64,000 nt of DNA. Source: Mytilus trossulus. Taxonomy: Eukaryota > Mollusca > Bivalvia > Mytilida > Mytilidae. The stretch spans positions 55,284,945-55,348,944 of the forward strand of contig NC_086384.1 of assembly GCF_036588685.1 (NCBI RefSeq), read 5' to 3'. The translations under genes were made by a program, and so were the position numbers. Positions 45,691-58,179 of the stretch are shown here, piece after piece (the stretch's first letter is position 1; every line of letters starts with the position of its first letter). The notes beneath the pieces were generated by a model, which was not told where the DNA came from, ran no database searches, and saw nothing but the letters and a program-made list of their open reading frames with translations.

Positions 45691-46124
45691 TTATGAAATA
45701 GTTTTACTGTCTAACCTCTGTTCCTATTAAAATTGCAAGGATATACATATGGTCACCTGGTAGAAATACCCATATGGTAGAATCTATAAATTAAAAATGT
45801 TGCCACATGTTAGGACCATGTGGCCAATTTTGTGCAATCAAGAAATCAGTAAATAACTTTAAGTGGACTAACAAAGGCTAAATTTCTGCCCTTTACAACT
45901 TTCCCACTTTTTCAAGTGGCAGTCATCTTTTCCATCCTGCCAGACCCACTTTGTAGAAACTACTATTTTTACAATTTGTTTTCCTCTTAACAATGTTTGT
46001 AATGTTTGCAACTGGCTGTTAAAAGATCAGTTAACAAATCTCAATCTCAATGGTACATGTATGAAGATAACAATAGGTCAAAGGGAACTATCATCCGCTC
46101 TGTTTACACATATTCCTTAACTAT

Positions 46125-47315
46125 TTTTTATACGACCGCAAATTTTGAAAAAAATTTCGTCGTATATTGCTATCACGTTGGCGTCGTCGTCTGCGTCGTC
46201 GTCGTCATCGTTGTCATCGTCCGAATACTTTTAGTTTTCGCACTCTAACTTTAGTAAAAGTGAATAGAAATCTATGAAATTTAAACACAAGGTTTATGAC
46301 CATAGAAGGAAGGTTGGTATTGATTTTGGGAGTTTTGGTCCCAACATTTTAGGAATTAGGGGCCAAAAAGGGCCCAAATAAGCATTTTCTTGGTTTTCGC
46401 ACTATAACTTTAGTTTAAGTTAATAGAAATCTATGAAATTTTGACACAAGGTTGATGACCACAAAAAAAAGGTTGGGATTGATTTTGGGAGTTTTGGTTT
46501 CAACAGTTTAGGAATTAGGGGCCAAAAAAGGGCCCAAATAAGCATTATTCTTGGTTTTCGCACAATAACTTTAGTTTAAGTAAATAGAAATCAATGAAAT
46601 TTAACCATAATGTTTATGACAACAAAAGGAAGATTGGTATTGATTTTGGGAGTTTAGGTCCCAACAGTTTAGGAATTAGGGGCCAAAAAGGGACCCAAAT
46701 AAGCATTTTTCTTGGTTTTAGCACCATAACGTTAGTATAAGTAAATAGAAATCTATGAAATTTAAACACAAGGTTAATGACCATAAAAGGAAGGTTGGTA
46801 TTGATTTTGGGAGTTTTGGTCCCATCAGTTTAGGAAAAAGGGGCCCAAAGGGTCCAAAATTAAACTTTGTATGATTTCATCAAAATTGAATAATTGGGGT
46901 TCTTTGATATGCCGAATCTAAATGTGTATGTAGATTCTTAACTTTTGGTCATGTTTTCAAATTGGTCTACATTAAGGTCCAAAGGGTCCAAAATTAAACT
47001 TAGTTTAATTTTGACAAAAAATGAATCGGTTGGGTTCTTTGATATGTTGAATCTAAAAATGTACTTAGATTCTTGATTATTGGCTCAGTTTTCAAGTTGG
47101 TCCAAATCTGGGTCCAAAATTAAACTTTTCTGATTTCATCAAAAATTGAATAAATGGGGTTCTTTGATATGCCAAATCTAACTGTGTATGTAGATTCTTC
47201 ATTTTTTGTCCCGTTTTCAAATTGGCCTACATTAAGGTCCAAAGGGTCCAAAATTAAACTAAGTTTGATTTTAACAAAAATTAAATTCTTGGGCCTCTTT
47301 GATATGCTGAATCTA
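46125..47315 (-). repeat. R3 repeat, opposite-strand copy
   Basis: It starts TACGACCGCAAATTTTGAAA-AAAATTTCGTCGTA (hairpin) and a GTCGTCGTCTGCGTCGTCG run, then carries the sub-units of the 1184-2550 copy in reverse (TTTTGGGAGTTTTGGTCCCA, AGGAATTAGGGGCC, GGTCCAAAGGGTCCAAAATT). It joins R5 text abruptly at about 47315. Confidence 0.78.
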
Positions 47316-48631
47316 TATATTTGGTGTATGGAAATATTTTATGATCTTTATGTCAGTCGCGCAGGTTTTATTTGACCTTGACCTCATTTTCATGGCTCAT
47401 TGCTCAGTGTTAAAGTTTTGTGTTTTTGTCTATGTTTTTAAACTATAAGCAATAGGTCAACTATATTTGTTGTATGGAAGCATTGTTAGCTGTACAAGTC
47501 TGCCTGGCATGGTTCATCTGACCTTGACCTCATTTTCATGGTTTAGTGGTCAAAGTTCAGATTTTGAGGTATGGTCTTTTTATGGCCAGGCAACAAAGTT
47601 GTCGGTGCCATATAGTTTAACCTTGTATGTCATTACGCAACAGACCATTATACGTTTTTTTTAAACGCCTTCAGATATTGTGATGATTTTTGGTATGTGA
47701 GTTGACCATGATGAGTTTCAGACGAAGTTTAAGTTTCGTTTCGCTCTGCTAATTTTAGACGAAATTAAGGGTTTACGACTTTGAAAATTGTTGAAAATCA
47801 CAGTTATACAGACTTTTTTCTAAACACCTGTACTGTAGATATTGAGCGGATTTTTGGTATGCGAGTTGACCATGATGAGTTACAGATCAAGTTTAAGTTA
47901 AGCTACGCTATCCTGTTTTTGCCAAAATTTAGTGTTTACGACTTTGAAAATTGTTGAAAATCACAGTTATACGGATTTGTTTTTTTATACGCCTTCAGAT
48001 TATGACCTGATTTTTTATATGAGAGACTACCATCATGTTTTTTCTACATGTGTCGTCGAAATAGTAGGTTTTTCAATTTTTTGAGACGAGGCCATTCGTG
48101 TCGTTTTGACACATCTAGTTTTCCTAATACTATTTGCAAAATGTCAACTATATTTGGTGTATTGAAATATTTTATGATGCCCATGTGAGTATCACAGGTT
48201 TTATTTGACCTTGACGTCTTTTTCACGGTTCATTGCTCATTGTTTTTGTGTTTTGGTCTGTTTTTCTTCAACTAAGCAATAATTCACCGTTATTTGTTGT
48301 ATGGAAGGATTGTAAGCTGTACATGTCCGCCTGGCATGGTTCATTTGACTTTGACCTCATTTTCATGGTTCATTGGTCTATGTTTAGTTTTCTTGGTTAA
48401 GTCTGTTTCTTAGAACCATAAGCAATAGTTCATCTATATTTAGTGTTTTGAATGATTTTGAGGTGTACAAGTCATGTACTTCACGTATGGTTTATTTATT
48501 TTGAACTCATTTTCTTGGATCATGATAAGTTTATGTGATTGTTGTGTTAAAGCTTTATGATTATGACTATCAACATAACATCAATGGTTAGCAAAGAAGG
48601 CGAGACATTTCAGTGTGTGGACTCTTGTTTA
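47316..48631 (+). repeat. R5 repeat, copy 3, split by another insertion
   Basis: It contains ATATTTGGTGTATGGAAATA, CTTGACCTCATTTTCATGGC and the end AGGCGAGACATTTCAGTGTG-TGGACTCTTGTTT. It is interrupted at 47582/48119 by a Helitron-like element. Bases 47322-47520 are almost identical to 45310-45520. Confidence 0.75.
47583..48118 (+). mobile_element. Helitron-like element inserted in R5 copy 3
   Basis: The 3' end reads GTGTCGTTTTGACACATCTAG with T outside: a 5-bp hairpin, two bases, CTAG. The host repeat (GGTCTTTTT...TTTTCCTAATACTAT) is split cleanly between A (47582) and T (48119), as known for Helitrons, with no target duplication. The interior has about three diverged units of about 190 bases (TTTTTGGTATG-GAGTTGACCATGATGAGTT, TTTACGACTTTGAAAATTG). 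No coding capacity. The expected 5' TC is not present (it starts TGGCC). Confidence 0.7.
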
Positions 48632-49074
48632 ATATTAGCATAACTCTATTTGGCATATGGGTTCTTTGTAATTCATACATGTCTGTTGGACAGGGTTCTC
48701 CTAACCTCGACAAGATCAGTGATTCAGATTAAGTTTACGTTGTCTGACACTATAAGCAGTCAGGCCAACTGTATTTGGTGGAATAAATTGCGGTCTCATC
48801 TGACCTTGACATCATTTGCATGGTTATTTAGTCAATGTAATCATATGGTTTGGTCTGTTTCTCACGTACTATTATCATATTATGTAATATGAACATTCTA
48901 TTTAGTGTATAGAATTATTGTCAGGTGTACATGTCTTTCTGTCATGGTTCACTTCACCTTTATCTCATGTTCATTCTTCAAGTTTATTTGATTTTGTCAA
49001 TTTATTAGATACTATAAGCAATAGGTAATCATATTTGATGTATGGGATGATATTTCATGGTGTGCGATCTTATC
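48632..49074. repeat. Diverged R5-like units
   Basis: CATCTGACCTTGACATCATT, GATACTATAAGCAATAGG and GGTGTACATGTCTTTCTG continue the R5 unit pattern beyond its usual end, at lower similarity. Confidence 0.5.
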
Positions 49075-49560
49075 CCCCGTCTGTATAAATAAAGGCAACA
49101 GTAGTTTACTGCTGTTCAAACTCATAAATCCATGGACAAAAATCAAAATCGGGGTAACAAACTAAAACTGAGGGGAGCACATTAATATAAGAGGAGAACA
49201 ACAACACTACAGTGTAACACACACAGAAACGGACCAAGCTTCAGACAAAATCCCACGAGAATAACAAATATAACATCAAAACCAAATACATGAATTTGGG
49301 ATACACAAGTACCGTGACACGTCTTATCGCAATGTCAATTTACACTAAAAAATAAGAGAAAACAAACGACATAAACGACGCAACGTTAAATTGTAACACA
49401 CACAGAAACTAACTATAATATAACAATGGCCATATTCCTGACTTGGTACAGGACATTTTTAAAGGAAACAATGGTGGGTTGAACCTGGTTTTGTGGCATG
49501 CCAAACCTCCCCTTTTATAGCCATGTGAAATATAACATTAAAATGACAACTCAACACCAC
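49075..49560. repeat. Interspersed repeat beginning AAGGCAACAGTAGT
   Basis: AAGGCAACAGTAGTTTACTG and CTGTTCAAACTCATAAATCC recur at the right edge of the window (63952-64000), where only the start of another copy is visible. It ends near CATTCCTGACTTGGTACAGG-type text. Frames here are shadows. Confidence 0.6.
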
Positions 49561-50983
49561 AGGACTACAATATAAATAAATTGGAGAACACAATTGACAA
49601 AGAAACGCACGAACAACAGCCAACAAAAGGCAACAAGTTAAAAATTTTAATACGCCAGAAGTGCATTTTGTCCACACAAGATCTAATAGTGACGTCCAGA
49701 TACAAAAGTTTGAAAGCCGAAACAAGCACGAAGTCGAACAGCATCGAGGACCAAAAGATAAAAAAAGTTGTGCCAAAAACGTCTTGTCTGGAACTTTGTA
49801 AAAATAAGTTCTCTGAAACTGCTTAGTGCAATGTTATAAAAGTGTATTTCTTTGGAAATCCGAGAACGAAATTATATCCAGGGGTTTAAATCACCAACAA
49901 ACATGACTGATGTTGTAAATAAGTAAACTAAATGGGGAAAACTGCATTTTGGAATTCCTAATGCAGATATGTGTGCTTGATAATCTCAATATAGGAGAAT
50001 ATATTAACAAAAAAGCATTAATTATGGTCAATGTCCTCTTGTGTAATGTGTATCCAACACAGTAAACAATGCCAAAATCTGGTAAACTGAAAAAAAAAAA
50101 ATCTACTATGTGTATAGATTTTATTTACCATGTATAAAGCATTTACATAATAGTTATCAAAGGTACCATGCTTATAATTTAATACGCCAGACGGGCAATT
50201 AATCTACATAAGAATCGTCAGTGACGCTATGATCAAAATAATTACAAAGCCAAACAAGTACAAATTTGAAGAGCATTGATGAACCAAAATGTCAAAAAGT
50301 TTGCTGAAAACGGCTAAGGTTATCTATGCATGGGATAAAAAAATCGTTAGTATTTCGAATAATTCATACTTTTGTAAAAAAAAGTAAATTTATAAAAATG
50401 TAATTGATATTTGATGTCACCACTTAAGTGTTGACTACTGAGCTTGTGATAACGTTCAGTCTGTTTAATTTCTTTAATTTATCAAGGAAATCCTCAAAAA
50501 CACATTATCTAGTATATAAATAAACGTTGTTTTAGGTTTTTAAATAAACAGTTATTGATCTTGAATTGACCTTTAAATCGAGTACCGATAAATGGTTTGT
50601 GTGTAAAAAAGAATGGCTCCAAGGAATAACACATAATGTAACATTTCAGTGTTTTTTGGTATGTATTTGAGTGCTTTTGAGGGTGGTTGTACATTTTGTT
50701 GTTGTTATGTCGTTATATTTTGGGGAAAATCGATGATAGACCAGAGAATACAAAGATCAACATCAACATGTTTTGCAAAGATTTGTATTTAAAATATATG
50801 CGCCTGGTTTCAGATAGTATAAAGCATAGGAAATGATACATTGAAAAAAGAGATGTTCAAATACAACGCAATGAACATGATGTAAGACGATGGGTATGGG
50901 TCATCACATAATTGGTTTTGCTACTTTCGGTTTCAATATTTCTCATTGTCAAGATGCACTCCGATATGCATGGCGTATGCGTA

Positions 50984-51232
50984 AGGTTCATGTGGACCCT
51001 ATGCATAAAGTTGCCGTATTTTCACCTCTTACTGTACCCTGAATACTGACAAATCTGTGCATCTGGACAAGTTTTAAAGCACAGCATGCCTTAGACAAAT
51101 AGAATTCAAATGCATTGCATGATTTAAAAAATTCATAACTTAACTGGATTTTGGCGTGAACCTTTTTATTCACAAATGCTCAGGTTTGTCTGTACTCAGA
51201 GCAAATTTTAGCCAAAGGGTCTACATGAACCT
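50984..51232. mobile_element. Mariner-like MITE in tandem copy 1
   Basis: The 249-base element has 17-base inverted ends AGGTTCATGTGGACCCT and AGGGTCTACATGAACCT (one mismatch when paired) and TA on both sides, the known Tc1/mariner target. Tandem copy 3 has no counterpart at this place, which supports it as an insertion. Confidence 0.8.
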
Positions 51233-52708
51233 TAAGCTGTTTTCGATTTTGATCGTTAAAGATTCCTCCAAGGGTAGAAGAATTCAAATCATGTAAGGTG
51301 ATTGGTATGGATCTTAAATAATTGTTTGTTTGTTTTTTCATTTCGAATTCGTTTATTCAACAAAATATTATTTACAATGTGAATATTAATTACTTAATTA
51401 TTGTAAATGATATTTAATCATGGAGTCTACCTTTATAGATGAATTTCGATATTTATAGATTCCCCAAGCTGAAATGCTCCAATTCAAGTAAGATTGTTGA
51501 TATGTACATACAATGATTGTTATGTTTCTTTACATCTTTATTTATTCAGTCCAGATTGTCATGAGTATCATTATTGCCATCACGTCTGTATCTCCTGATG
51601 TTTTTTTTTCGATTTCAATTTTTATTCATCTCCAATTCAGTTAGGATGAGAGAAAAATATACATACTTAGTTTACTAGCTTTTGTTCTAAAATTTCTAAA
51701 GCTGTTGTAAATACCTTAGTTTAAAATCTGAAAAAAATTAAACACTTTAACTGTACTTTTAAGTTGTTAAAGGAAAAGGACTGCTACTAAAAATTATGTT
51801 GGCTGGTATACTGAAAAAAATAAAATGTCCACTATGTGTATAGATTTTATTTACCATGTAAAACATTCACCTAATTGTTATCAAAGGTACAATGTTTATA
51901 ATTTTATACGCCTGACGCGCAATTCGTCTACATAAGACTCGTGAGTGACGCAATGATCAAAATAATTACAAAGCCAAACAAGTACAAATTTGAAGAGCAT
52001 TGATGACTCAAAATTCCAAAAAGTTTGCTGAAAAAAGGCTTAGGTTAGCTATGCCTTGGATAAGTAAATCCTTAGTATTTCGAATAATTCATACTTTTGA
52101 AAAAAAAGTAAATTTATAAAAATGACCATATAATTGATATTCATGTCAACACTTAAATGTTGACTACTGGGCTTGTGATACAGTTCAGTCTGTTTAATTT
52201 CTTTATCAAGAAAATACCCCAAACACATATTATTTAGCCTATAAATAAACGTGGTTATAGGTTTTTAAATAAACAGTTATTGATCTTGAATTGACCTTTA
52301 AATCGAGTACCGATAAATGGTTTGTGTGTAAAAAAGAATGGCTCCAAGGAATAACACATAATGTAACATTTCAGTGTTTTTTGGTATGTATTTGAGTGCT
52401 TTTGAGGGTGGTTGTACATTTTGTTGTTGTTATGTCGTTATATTTTGGGGAAAATCGATGATAGACCAGAGAATACAAAGATCAACATCAACATGTTTTG
52501 CAAAGATTTGTATTTAAAATATATGCGCCTGGTTTCAGATAGTATAAAGCATAGGAAATGATACATTGAAAAAAGAGATGTTCAAATACAACGCAATGAA
52601 CATGATGTAAGACGATGGGTATGGGTCATCACATAATTGGTTTTGCTACTTTCGGTTTCAATATTTCTCATTGTCAAGATGCACTCCGATATGCATGGCG
52701 TATGCGTA

Positions 52709-52957
52709 AGGTTCATGTGGACCCTATGCATAAAGTTGCCGTATTTTCACCTCTTACTGTATCCTGAATACTGACAAATCTGTGCATCTGGACAAGTTTT
52801 AAAGCACAGCATGCCTTAGACAAATAGAATTCAAATGCATTGCATGATTTAAAAAATTCATAACTTAACTGGATTTTGGCGTGAACCTTTTTATTCACAA
52901 ATGCTCAGGTTTGTCTGTACTCAGAGCAAATTTTAGCCAAAGGGTCTACATGAACCT
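52709..52957. mobile_element. Mariner-like MITE in tandem copy 2
   Basis: This is the same element exactly 1725 bases on, differing from the first by about one base (TGTACC to TGTATC near 52762). It arrived by duplication of the host segment, not by a second insertion. Confidence 0.8.
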
Positions 52958-54999
52958 TAAGCTGTTTTCGATTTTGATCGTTAAAGATTCCTCCAAGGGT
53001 AGAAGAATTCAAATCATGTAAGGTGATTGGTATGGATCTTAAATAATTGTTTGTTTGTTTTTTCATTTCGAATTCGTTTATTCAACAAAATATTATTTAC
53101 AATGTGAATATTAATTACTTAATTATTGTAAATGATATTTAATCATGGAGTCTACCTTTATAGATGAATTTCGATATTTATAGATTCCCCAAGCTGAAAT
53201 GCTTCAATTCAAGTAAGATTGTTGATATGTACATACAATGATTGTTATGTTTCTTTACATCTTTATTTATTCAGTCCAGATTGTCATGAGTATCATTATT
53301 GCCATCACGTCTGTATCTCCTGATGTTTTTTTTCGATTTCAATTTTTATTCATCTCCAATTCAGTTAGGATGAGAGAAAAATATACATACTTAGTTTACT
53401 AGCTTTTGTTCTAAAATTTCTAAAGCTGTTGTAAATACCTTAGTTTAAAATCTGAAAAAAATTAAACACTTTAACTGTACTTTTAAGTTGTTAAAGGAAA
53501 AGGACTGCTACTAAAAATTATGTTGGCTGGTATACTGAAAAAAATAAAATGTCCACTATGTGTATAGATTTTATTTACCATGTAAAACATTCACCTAATT
53601 GTTATCAAAGGTACAATGTTTATAATTTTATACGCCTGACGCGCAATTCGTCTACATAAGACTCGTGAGTGACGCAATGATCAAAATAATTACAAAGCCA
53701 AACAAGTACAAATTTGAGGAGCATTGATGACTCAAAATTCCAAAAAGTTTGCTGAAAAAAGGCTTAGGTTAGCTATGCCTTGGATAAGTAAATCCTTAGT
53801 ATTTCGAATAATTCATACTTTTGAAAAAAAAGTAAATTTATAAAAATGACCATATAATTGATATTCATGTCAACACTTAAATGTTGACTACTGGGCTTGT
53901 GATACAGTTCAGTCTGTTTAATTTCTTTATCAAGAAAATACCCCAAACACATATTATTTAGCCTATAAATAAACGTGGTTATAGGTTTTTAAATAAACAG
54001 TTATTGATCTTGAATTGACCTTTAAATCGAGTACCGATAAATGGTTTGTGTGTAAAAAAGAATGGCTCCAAGGAATAACACATAATGTAACATTTCAGTG
54101 TTTTTTGGTATGTATTTGAGTGCTTTTGAGGGTGGTTGTACATTTTGTTGTTGTTATGTCGTTATATTTTGGGGAAAATCGATGATAGACCAGAGAATAC
54201 AAAGATCAACATCAACATGTTTTCAAAGATTTGTATTTAAAATATATGCGCCTGGTTTCATATAGTATAAAGCATAGGAAATGATGCATTGAAAAAAAGA
54301 GATGTTCAAATACAACGCAATGAACATGATGTAAGACGATGGGTATGGGTCATCACATAATTGGTTTTGCTACTTTCGGTTTCGATATTACTCATAGTCA
54401 AGATTTTCTTAGATATTTTATCATGACTTATGCTTGAGGTGTTTTTGATTTTCATAGATTCCTTCAAGGTAGAAGGCTTCAAATCATGTAAGGTGATTGA
54501 TATGGACCTGAAATAAGTAAGTTTTTTTTTTTTTACTTTCGGTTTCGTTTATTCAACAAAATATCATTTACAATATGAATATTCATTACTGAATCATTGT
54601 AAATGAAATTTAGTCATGGGGCCAGCCTTTATAGATGAATTTCAATTTTAATAGATTCCCCAAGCTGAAACGCTTCAATATATGCAAATCAAGTTAGATT
54701 ATTTATATGGACATTAAAATGATTGTGTCTTTGCTTTACAGCTTTATTTATTCAGTCTTGTCTAGAGTATTATGAGTCTCATGATTACCACCACGTCTAT
54801 ATCTCCTGATGATGTGTTTTTTTTATTAGATTTTCAATTCAGATAGTAAGAGAGAGAGAAAAAATATACATACTTAGTTCACTAGCTTTTGTTTAAATTT
54901 TTGTAATAAATACCTTAATCTAAAAACTGAAGCAATCACCTTAACTGTACTTTTAAGTTGTTAAAAGAAAATGACCGCTACTAAAATTCCTGTTGGCTG

Positions 55000-55635
55000 A
55001 TTTTTTTGGCACCGAATCTTTTGTTTGAGTATAATTTTCCAATAATAACCTGAAAAATGTGAGCTTTCGGAACATCTGGATTTCTTAGGTTCAAAAGAAC
55101 CAAACTATTTTGCCCATTTCTGCAAAATTATTAAGTCATATAAATGTATCAGCAGAATATATACTTTTCATAGATGCGATTTTTTGGTGTGTAAATCACA
55201 TAACATAAACTGCTTGATCAATGGATTAGATATTGACAATTAACTTGAAAACTCATAAACCCCCAGGGCCACAACACTTTTTCAAGAGGAAATCTTGGAT
55301 AATCATGTTTGTTCTATTTTTCTTTGGAATTTCAGTCAAAGATCAAAACAGGATGTTAAATCAGTGAAGTATATAAGTGTCCTTACAAACAACGGTAACA
55401 TACCGGATCTTCAAGTGCTCTATGCAACCTTTTCTTAATTACAAATGTATTAAAATCAATTTTATAGGCAGTCAAAGCTCGGTTTCAATGATATTGTGAA
55501 CCTATTCGTGGGGTGGCGTGAATCAGATGTGGATACTGAAAAATTCCAAATATTGTCTTTAGTACATACAGCCTTAGACCCTTTCATCTTGGATAAGTAT
55601 TAAAACATTTGCCTTTTCTCCACTTAACACAAGTC
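55000..55635. other. Spacer, nothing assigned
   Basis: AT-rich sequence without recognised genes or repeats. Confidence 0.3.
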
Positions 55636-55639
55636 TTAC

Positions 55640-55985
55640 AAAGACACATTAAAAGAGGGACGAAAGATACCAAAGAGACAGTCAAACTCGTAAATCTAAA
55701 ACAAACTGACAACGCCATAGCTAAAAATGAAAAAGACAAACAGAAAAACAATAGTACACATGACACAACATAGAAAACTAAAGAATAAACAACACGAACC
55801 CCACCAAAAACTAGGGGTGATCTCAGGTGCTCCGGAAGGGTAAGCAGATCCTGCTCCACATGCGGCACCCGTCGTGTTGCTTATGTGATTACAAATCCGG
55901 TAAATAGTCTAATTCGGTAGGTCAAATTCATGAAAGGGAAGGGGATTGTAGTTACGACGTAAGGAACATATCCGATATAAAAGTG
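55640..55985 (-). repeat. Penelope-like element 3' end, minus orientation
   Basis: Read on the minus strand it runs GGATATGTTCC, GTCGTAACTACAATCCC, then GTGGAGCAGGATCTGCTTAC, TTCCGGAGCACCTGAGATCA and the long tail. This is the same order as the plus-strand copy at 56727-57030. The 94-residue frame at 55584-55868 is part of the tail and not a gene. Confidence 0.65.
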
Positions 55986-56109
55986 TTGGTTCTGCTTTGT
56001 TTCGTAAAGAAGAACGACCAACGTAGATGCAAGTTTATATTGTCTTAGGGCGGGATAAATCTAACTTTATAAATTATCACTCTTATTCAAACAAAAATTC
56101 TCTGAAACA

Positions 56110-57030
56110 GTCATTATCAAGATGATTGATTTCTTGAATGACAACAGATTTTTTATTTGGAGGACATTTTTTTCAACAAACACTCGGTATTCCTATGGGA
56201 ACCAACTGTGCCGACCTGTTCCTTGGTTCGTATGATTCTGACTTCCAACGGGAACTTCTAAGGATAACATAAATGAAGTAAGCAGTATCCTTTAACTTTA
56301 CTTTCCGCTACATAGATGATGATTATGTTTGACCCCTCTATCACATCGAACTTGAAATAAAGGATACGACATATACAGTTAAGTCTGCATATCTTGACTA
56401 TCATCTAGAAATTGACAATGTGGGTCGGTTGAACACAAAATTAACACTTACAGAGATAATTTCAGCTTCCCAAATGTGAACTTTCCATTTCTGTATAGCA
56501 ACATTTAATCAGCGCCTGCATACTAAGAATATATCAACCAGTTGATACGATATTCTAGGGTTTGTATTTCCTATCATGCTTTGAATGCGAGGGTTGCTGC
56601 TCACAAGGTAGCTATTAAGCCAAATGTTCCAAGTAGTAAAGTCGAAATCATTCCTTCGTAAATGTTACGCACGACACCACGAGTTGGTTGATCATTATGG
56701 AATAACAGTTTCACAGATGATAGTGGATATGTTCCAAATGTCGTAACTACAATCCCGTTATCTTTTCCGTAATGTTACCTACCCAATTAGCCTTATTACC
56801 CGATTTGTACTAACATGAGCAACATGACTGGTGCAACATGTGGAGCAGGACTTACTAACCCTTCCGGAGCACATGATATACCCCCAAGTTTTTGGTAGAA
56901 TTCTTGTTGCTCATTCTTTAGTTTTGTTTTGTGTACTATTGTTTGTCTGTTTAAAGGTTTTTTTGTCATGGCGTGGTCAGTTTATATTCGACTTGTGAGT
57001 TTGAATGTGCCTTTTGTCTCTTCTCTTACT
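56110..57030 (+). pseudogene. Decayed Penelope-like reverse transcriptase with 3' tail
   Basis: Broken frames spell reverse-transcriptase motifs in order: GIPMGTNCADLF (from 56186) and, about 40 codons on, FRYIDDDY (about 56303-56326) with the catalytic aspartates, then YDSDFQ, ELEIKDTT and HHELVDHYGI fragments in shifting frames with several stops. The tail from 56815 is shared with at least four other places in the window. GIPMGT and RYIDD are typical of Penelope-like elements; the family call rests on memory of the motif set. It is dead. Confidence 0.65.
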
Positions 57031-58170
57031 GTACAGTTGTATTATATTTATATTGCATTATTAATACGGAATTATTGAAAATGCCTGTACCACGTCAGGA
57101 ATATGACAGTTGTTATCCATTCGTATGAAGTGTTTGAGCTTTTTCTTTCCCTTTTCATAAGAGACTTTCCGTTTGAATTTTTCTCGGCGTTCGGTATTAT
57201 TGTGATTTTACTTTCCACATCTCAAATTGTTTTACATCTTGGAAACAAACTGGGGTCTAACAGTAATGTTGTTTGAAAATTTTGAAACTAAAATTAAGGT
57301 ATCCCCCTTTTCATAAAAAAAATGAAATAAGAACTAGACTAATGTGTAAAAATTTTAAGCGAACCGGCTATGATATTTTTTTCTGTAGGTATGATGAAAT
57401 TCAAAGGCTCAGAGGATAAACAGAGTAATTTGAAATGTTTTTTTTACGAAAACCAACATGCTCAAAACAGTTTAACTTGTTAAGAGTTAAAACCTGAGAT
57501 TTGTCGACATAAAAAAAAGTCAAAGGTAAGAAATTACCATAATCGACGGGTTTATAACTTTAAATATTCGAATAAAAGGGATACACATGTATTGTGTTTA
57601 AATAAACACGATAAACAGGATAAAAGGGAGATGTGGGTAAAAGTGATATAAACTGCATTAATATTGAAAATATCATCATTAATTTGGTTGATCATCTGTA
57701 CTATGTTCAAATGCAATAATAGTTTTATATCTCAAAATGTTCAGTAATTTACAGGTACAATATACATTTTTTCTGAAGTTGGTAACATTTTGTTAAGTTG
57801 ACAGGACATGCTAGTTTTACAAGTTATATGAGAAAGAATAAGAACTGTCCTATCTTATGTGTCCAATGAAATGTCCCGTTTTGAAGATTCATAAAAGTAA
57901 AACTATGTCACCATATTCTATCTTCATTATGTCTTTTAAAAAAATATGGTTGTCATAGTAGGGCTTTAATCAGACTGATCAAATGAAAACAAGTCCCCAT
58001 TAGCATCATTTGCAGAATGCTAAAAAGGGGTTTTCATCATAGCAGATTGGCGTTAACAAATGATTAATAGATATACCGTCTGTCTTTTTGCAGAAATCCT
58101 ATAATTTTTTTAATATGTCGTAGTTGTTATAATGATTAATAGGTCATGAATTCGTTTTTTGTATTTTAGG
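57031..58170. other. Upstream flank or first intron of the HEPN-domain gene
   Basis: No repeat family assigned. It ends in TTTGTATTTTAG, a good splice acceptor, ten bases before the strong start context GCCATGG, so at least part is probably a 5' intron. Confidence 0.4.
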
Positions 58171-58179
58171 TTAGCTGCC

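Larger units (their letters stand above)
50090..54990. repeat. Three-copy tandem array with 1725-base period
   Basis: Copies begin at about 50090, 51815 and 53540, each opening CACTATGTGTATAGATTTTA or a close variant. Text such as GGTTTGTGTGTAAAAAAGAA recurs at 50593, 52318 and 54043, exactly 1725 apart. Copies 1 and 2 are almost identical over their last 1.2 kb but differ in the first 450 bases, where copy 2 instead matches copy 3. Copy 3 lacks a mariner-like insert, and its last 600 bases are diverged from the other two. No gene lies in it; the twin 61-residue frames (50988, 52713) fall within the insert. Confidence 0.92.

Noticed and set aside
50988..51173. Twin 61-residue frames at 50988 and 52713
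   Set aside because: They are identical because the DNA is tandemly duplicated, and they lie within the mariner-like MITE.
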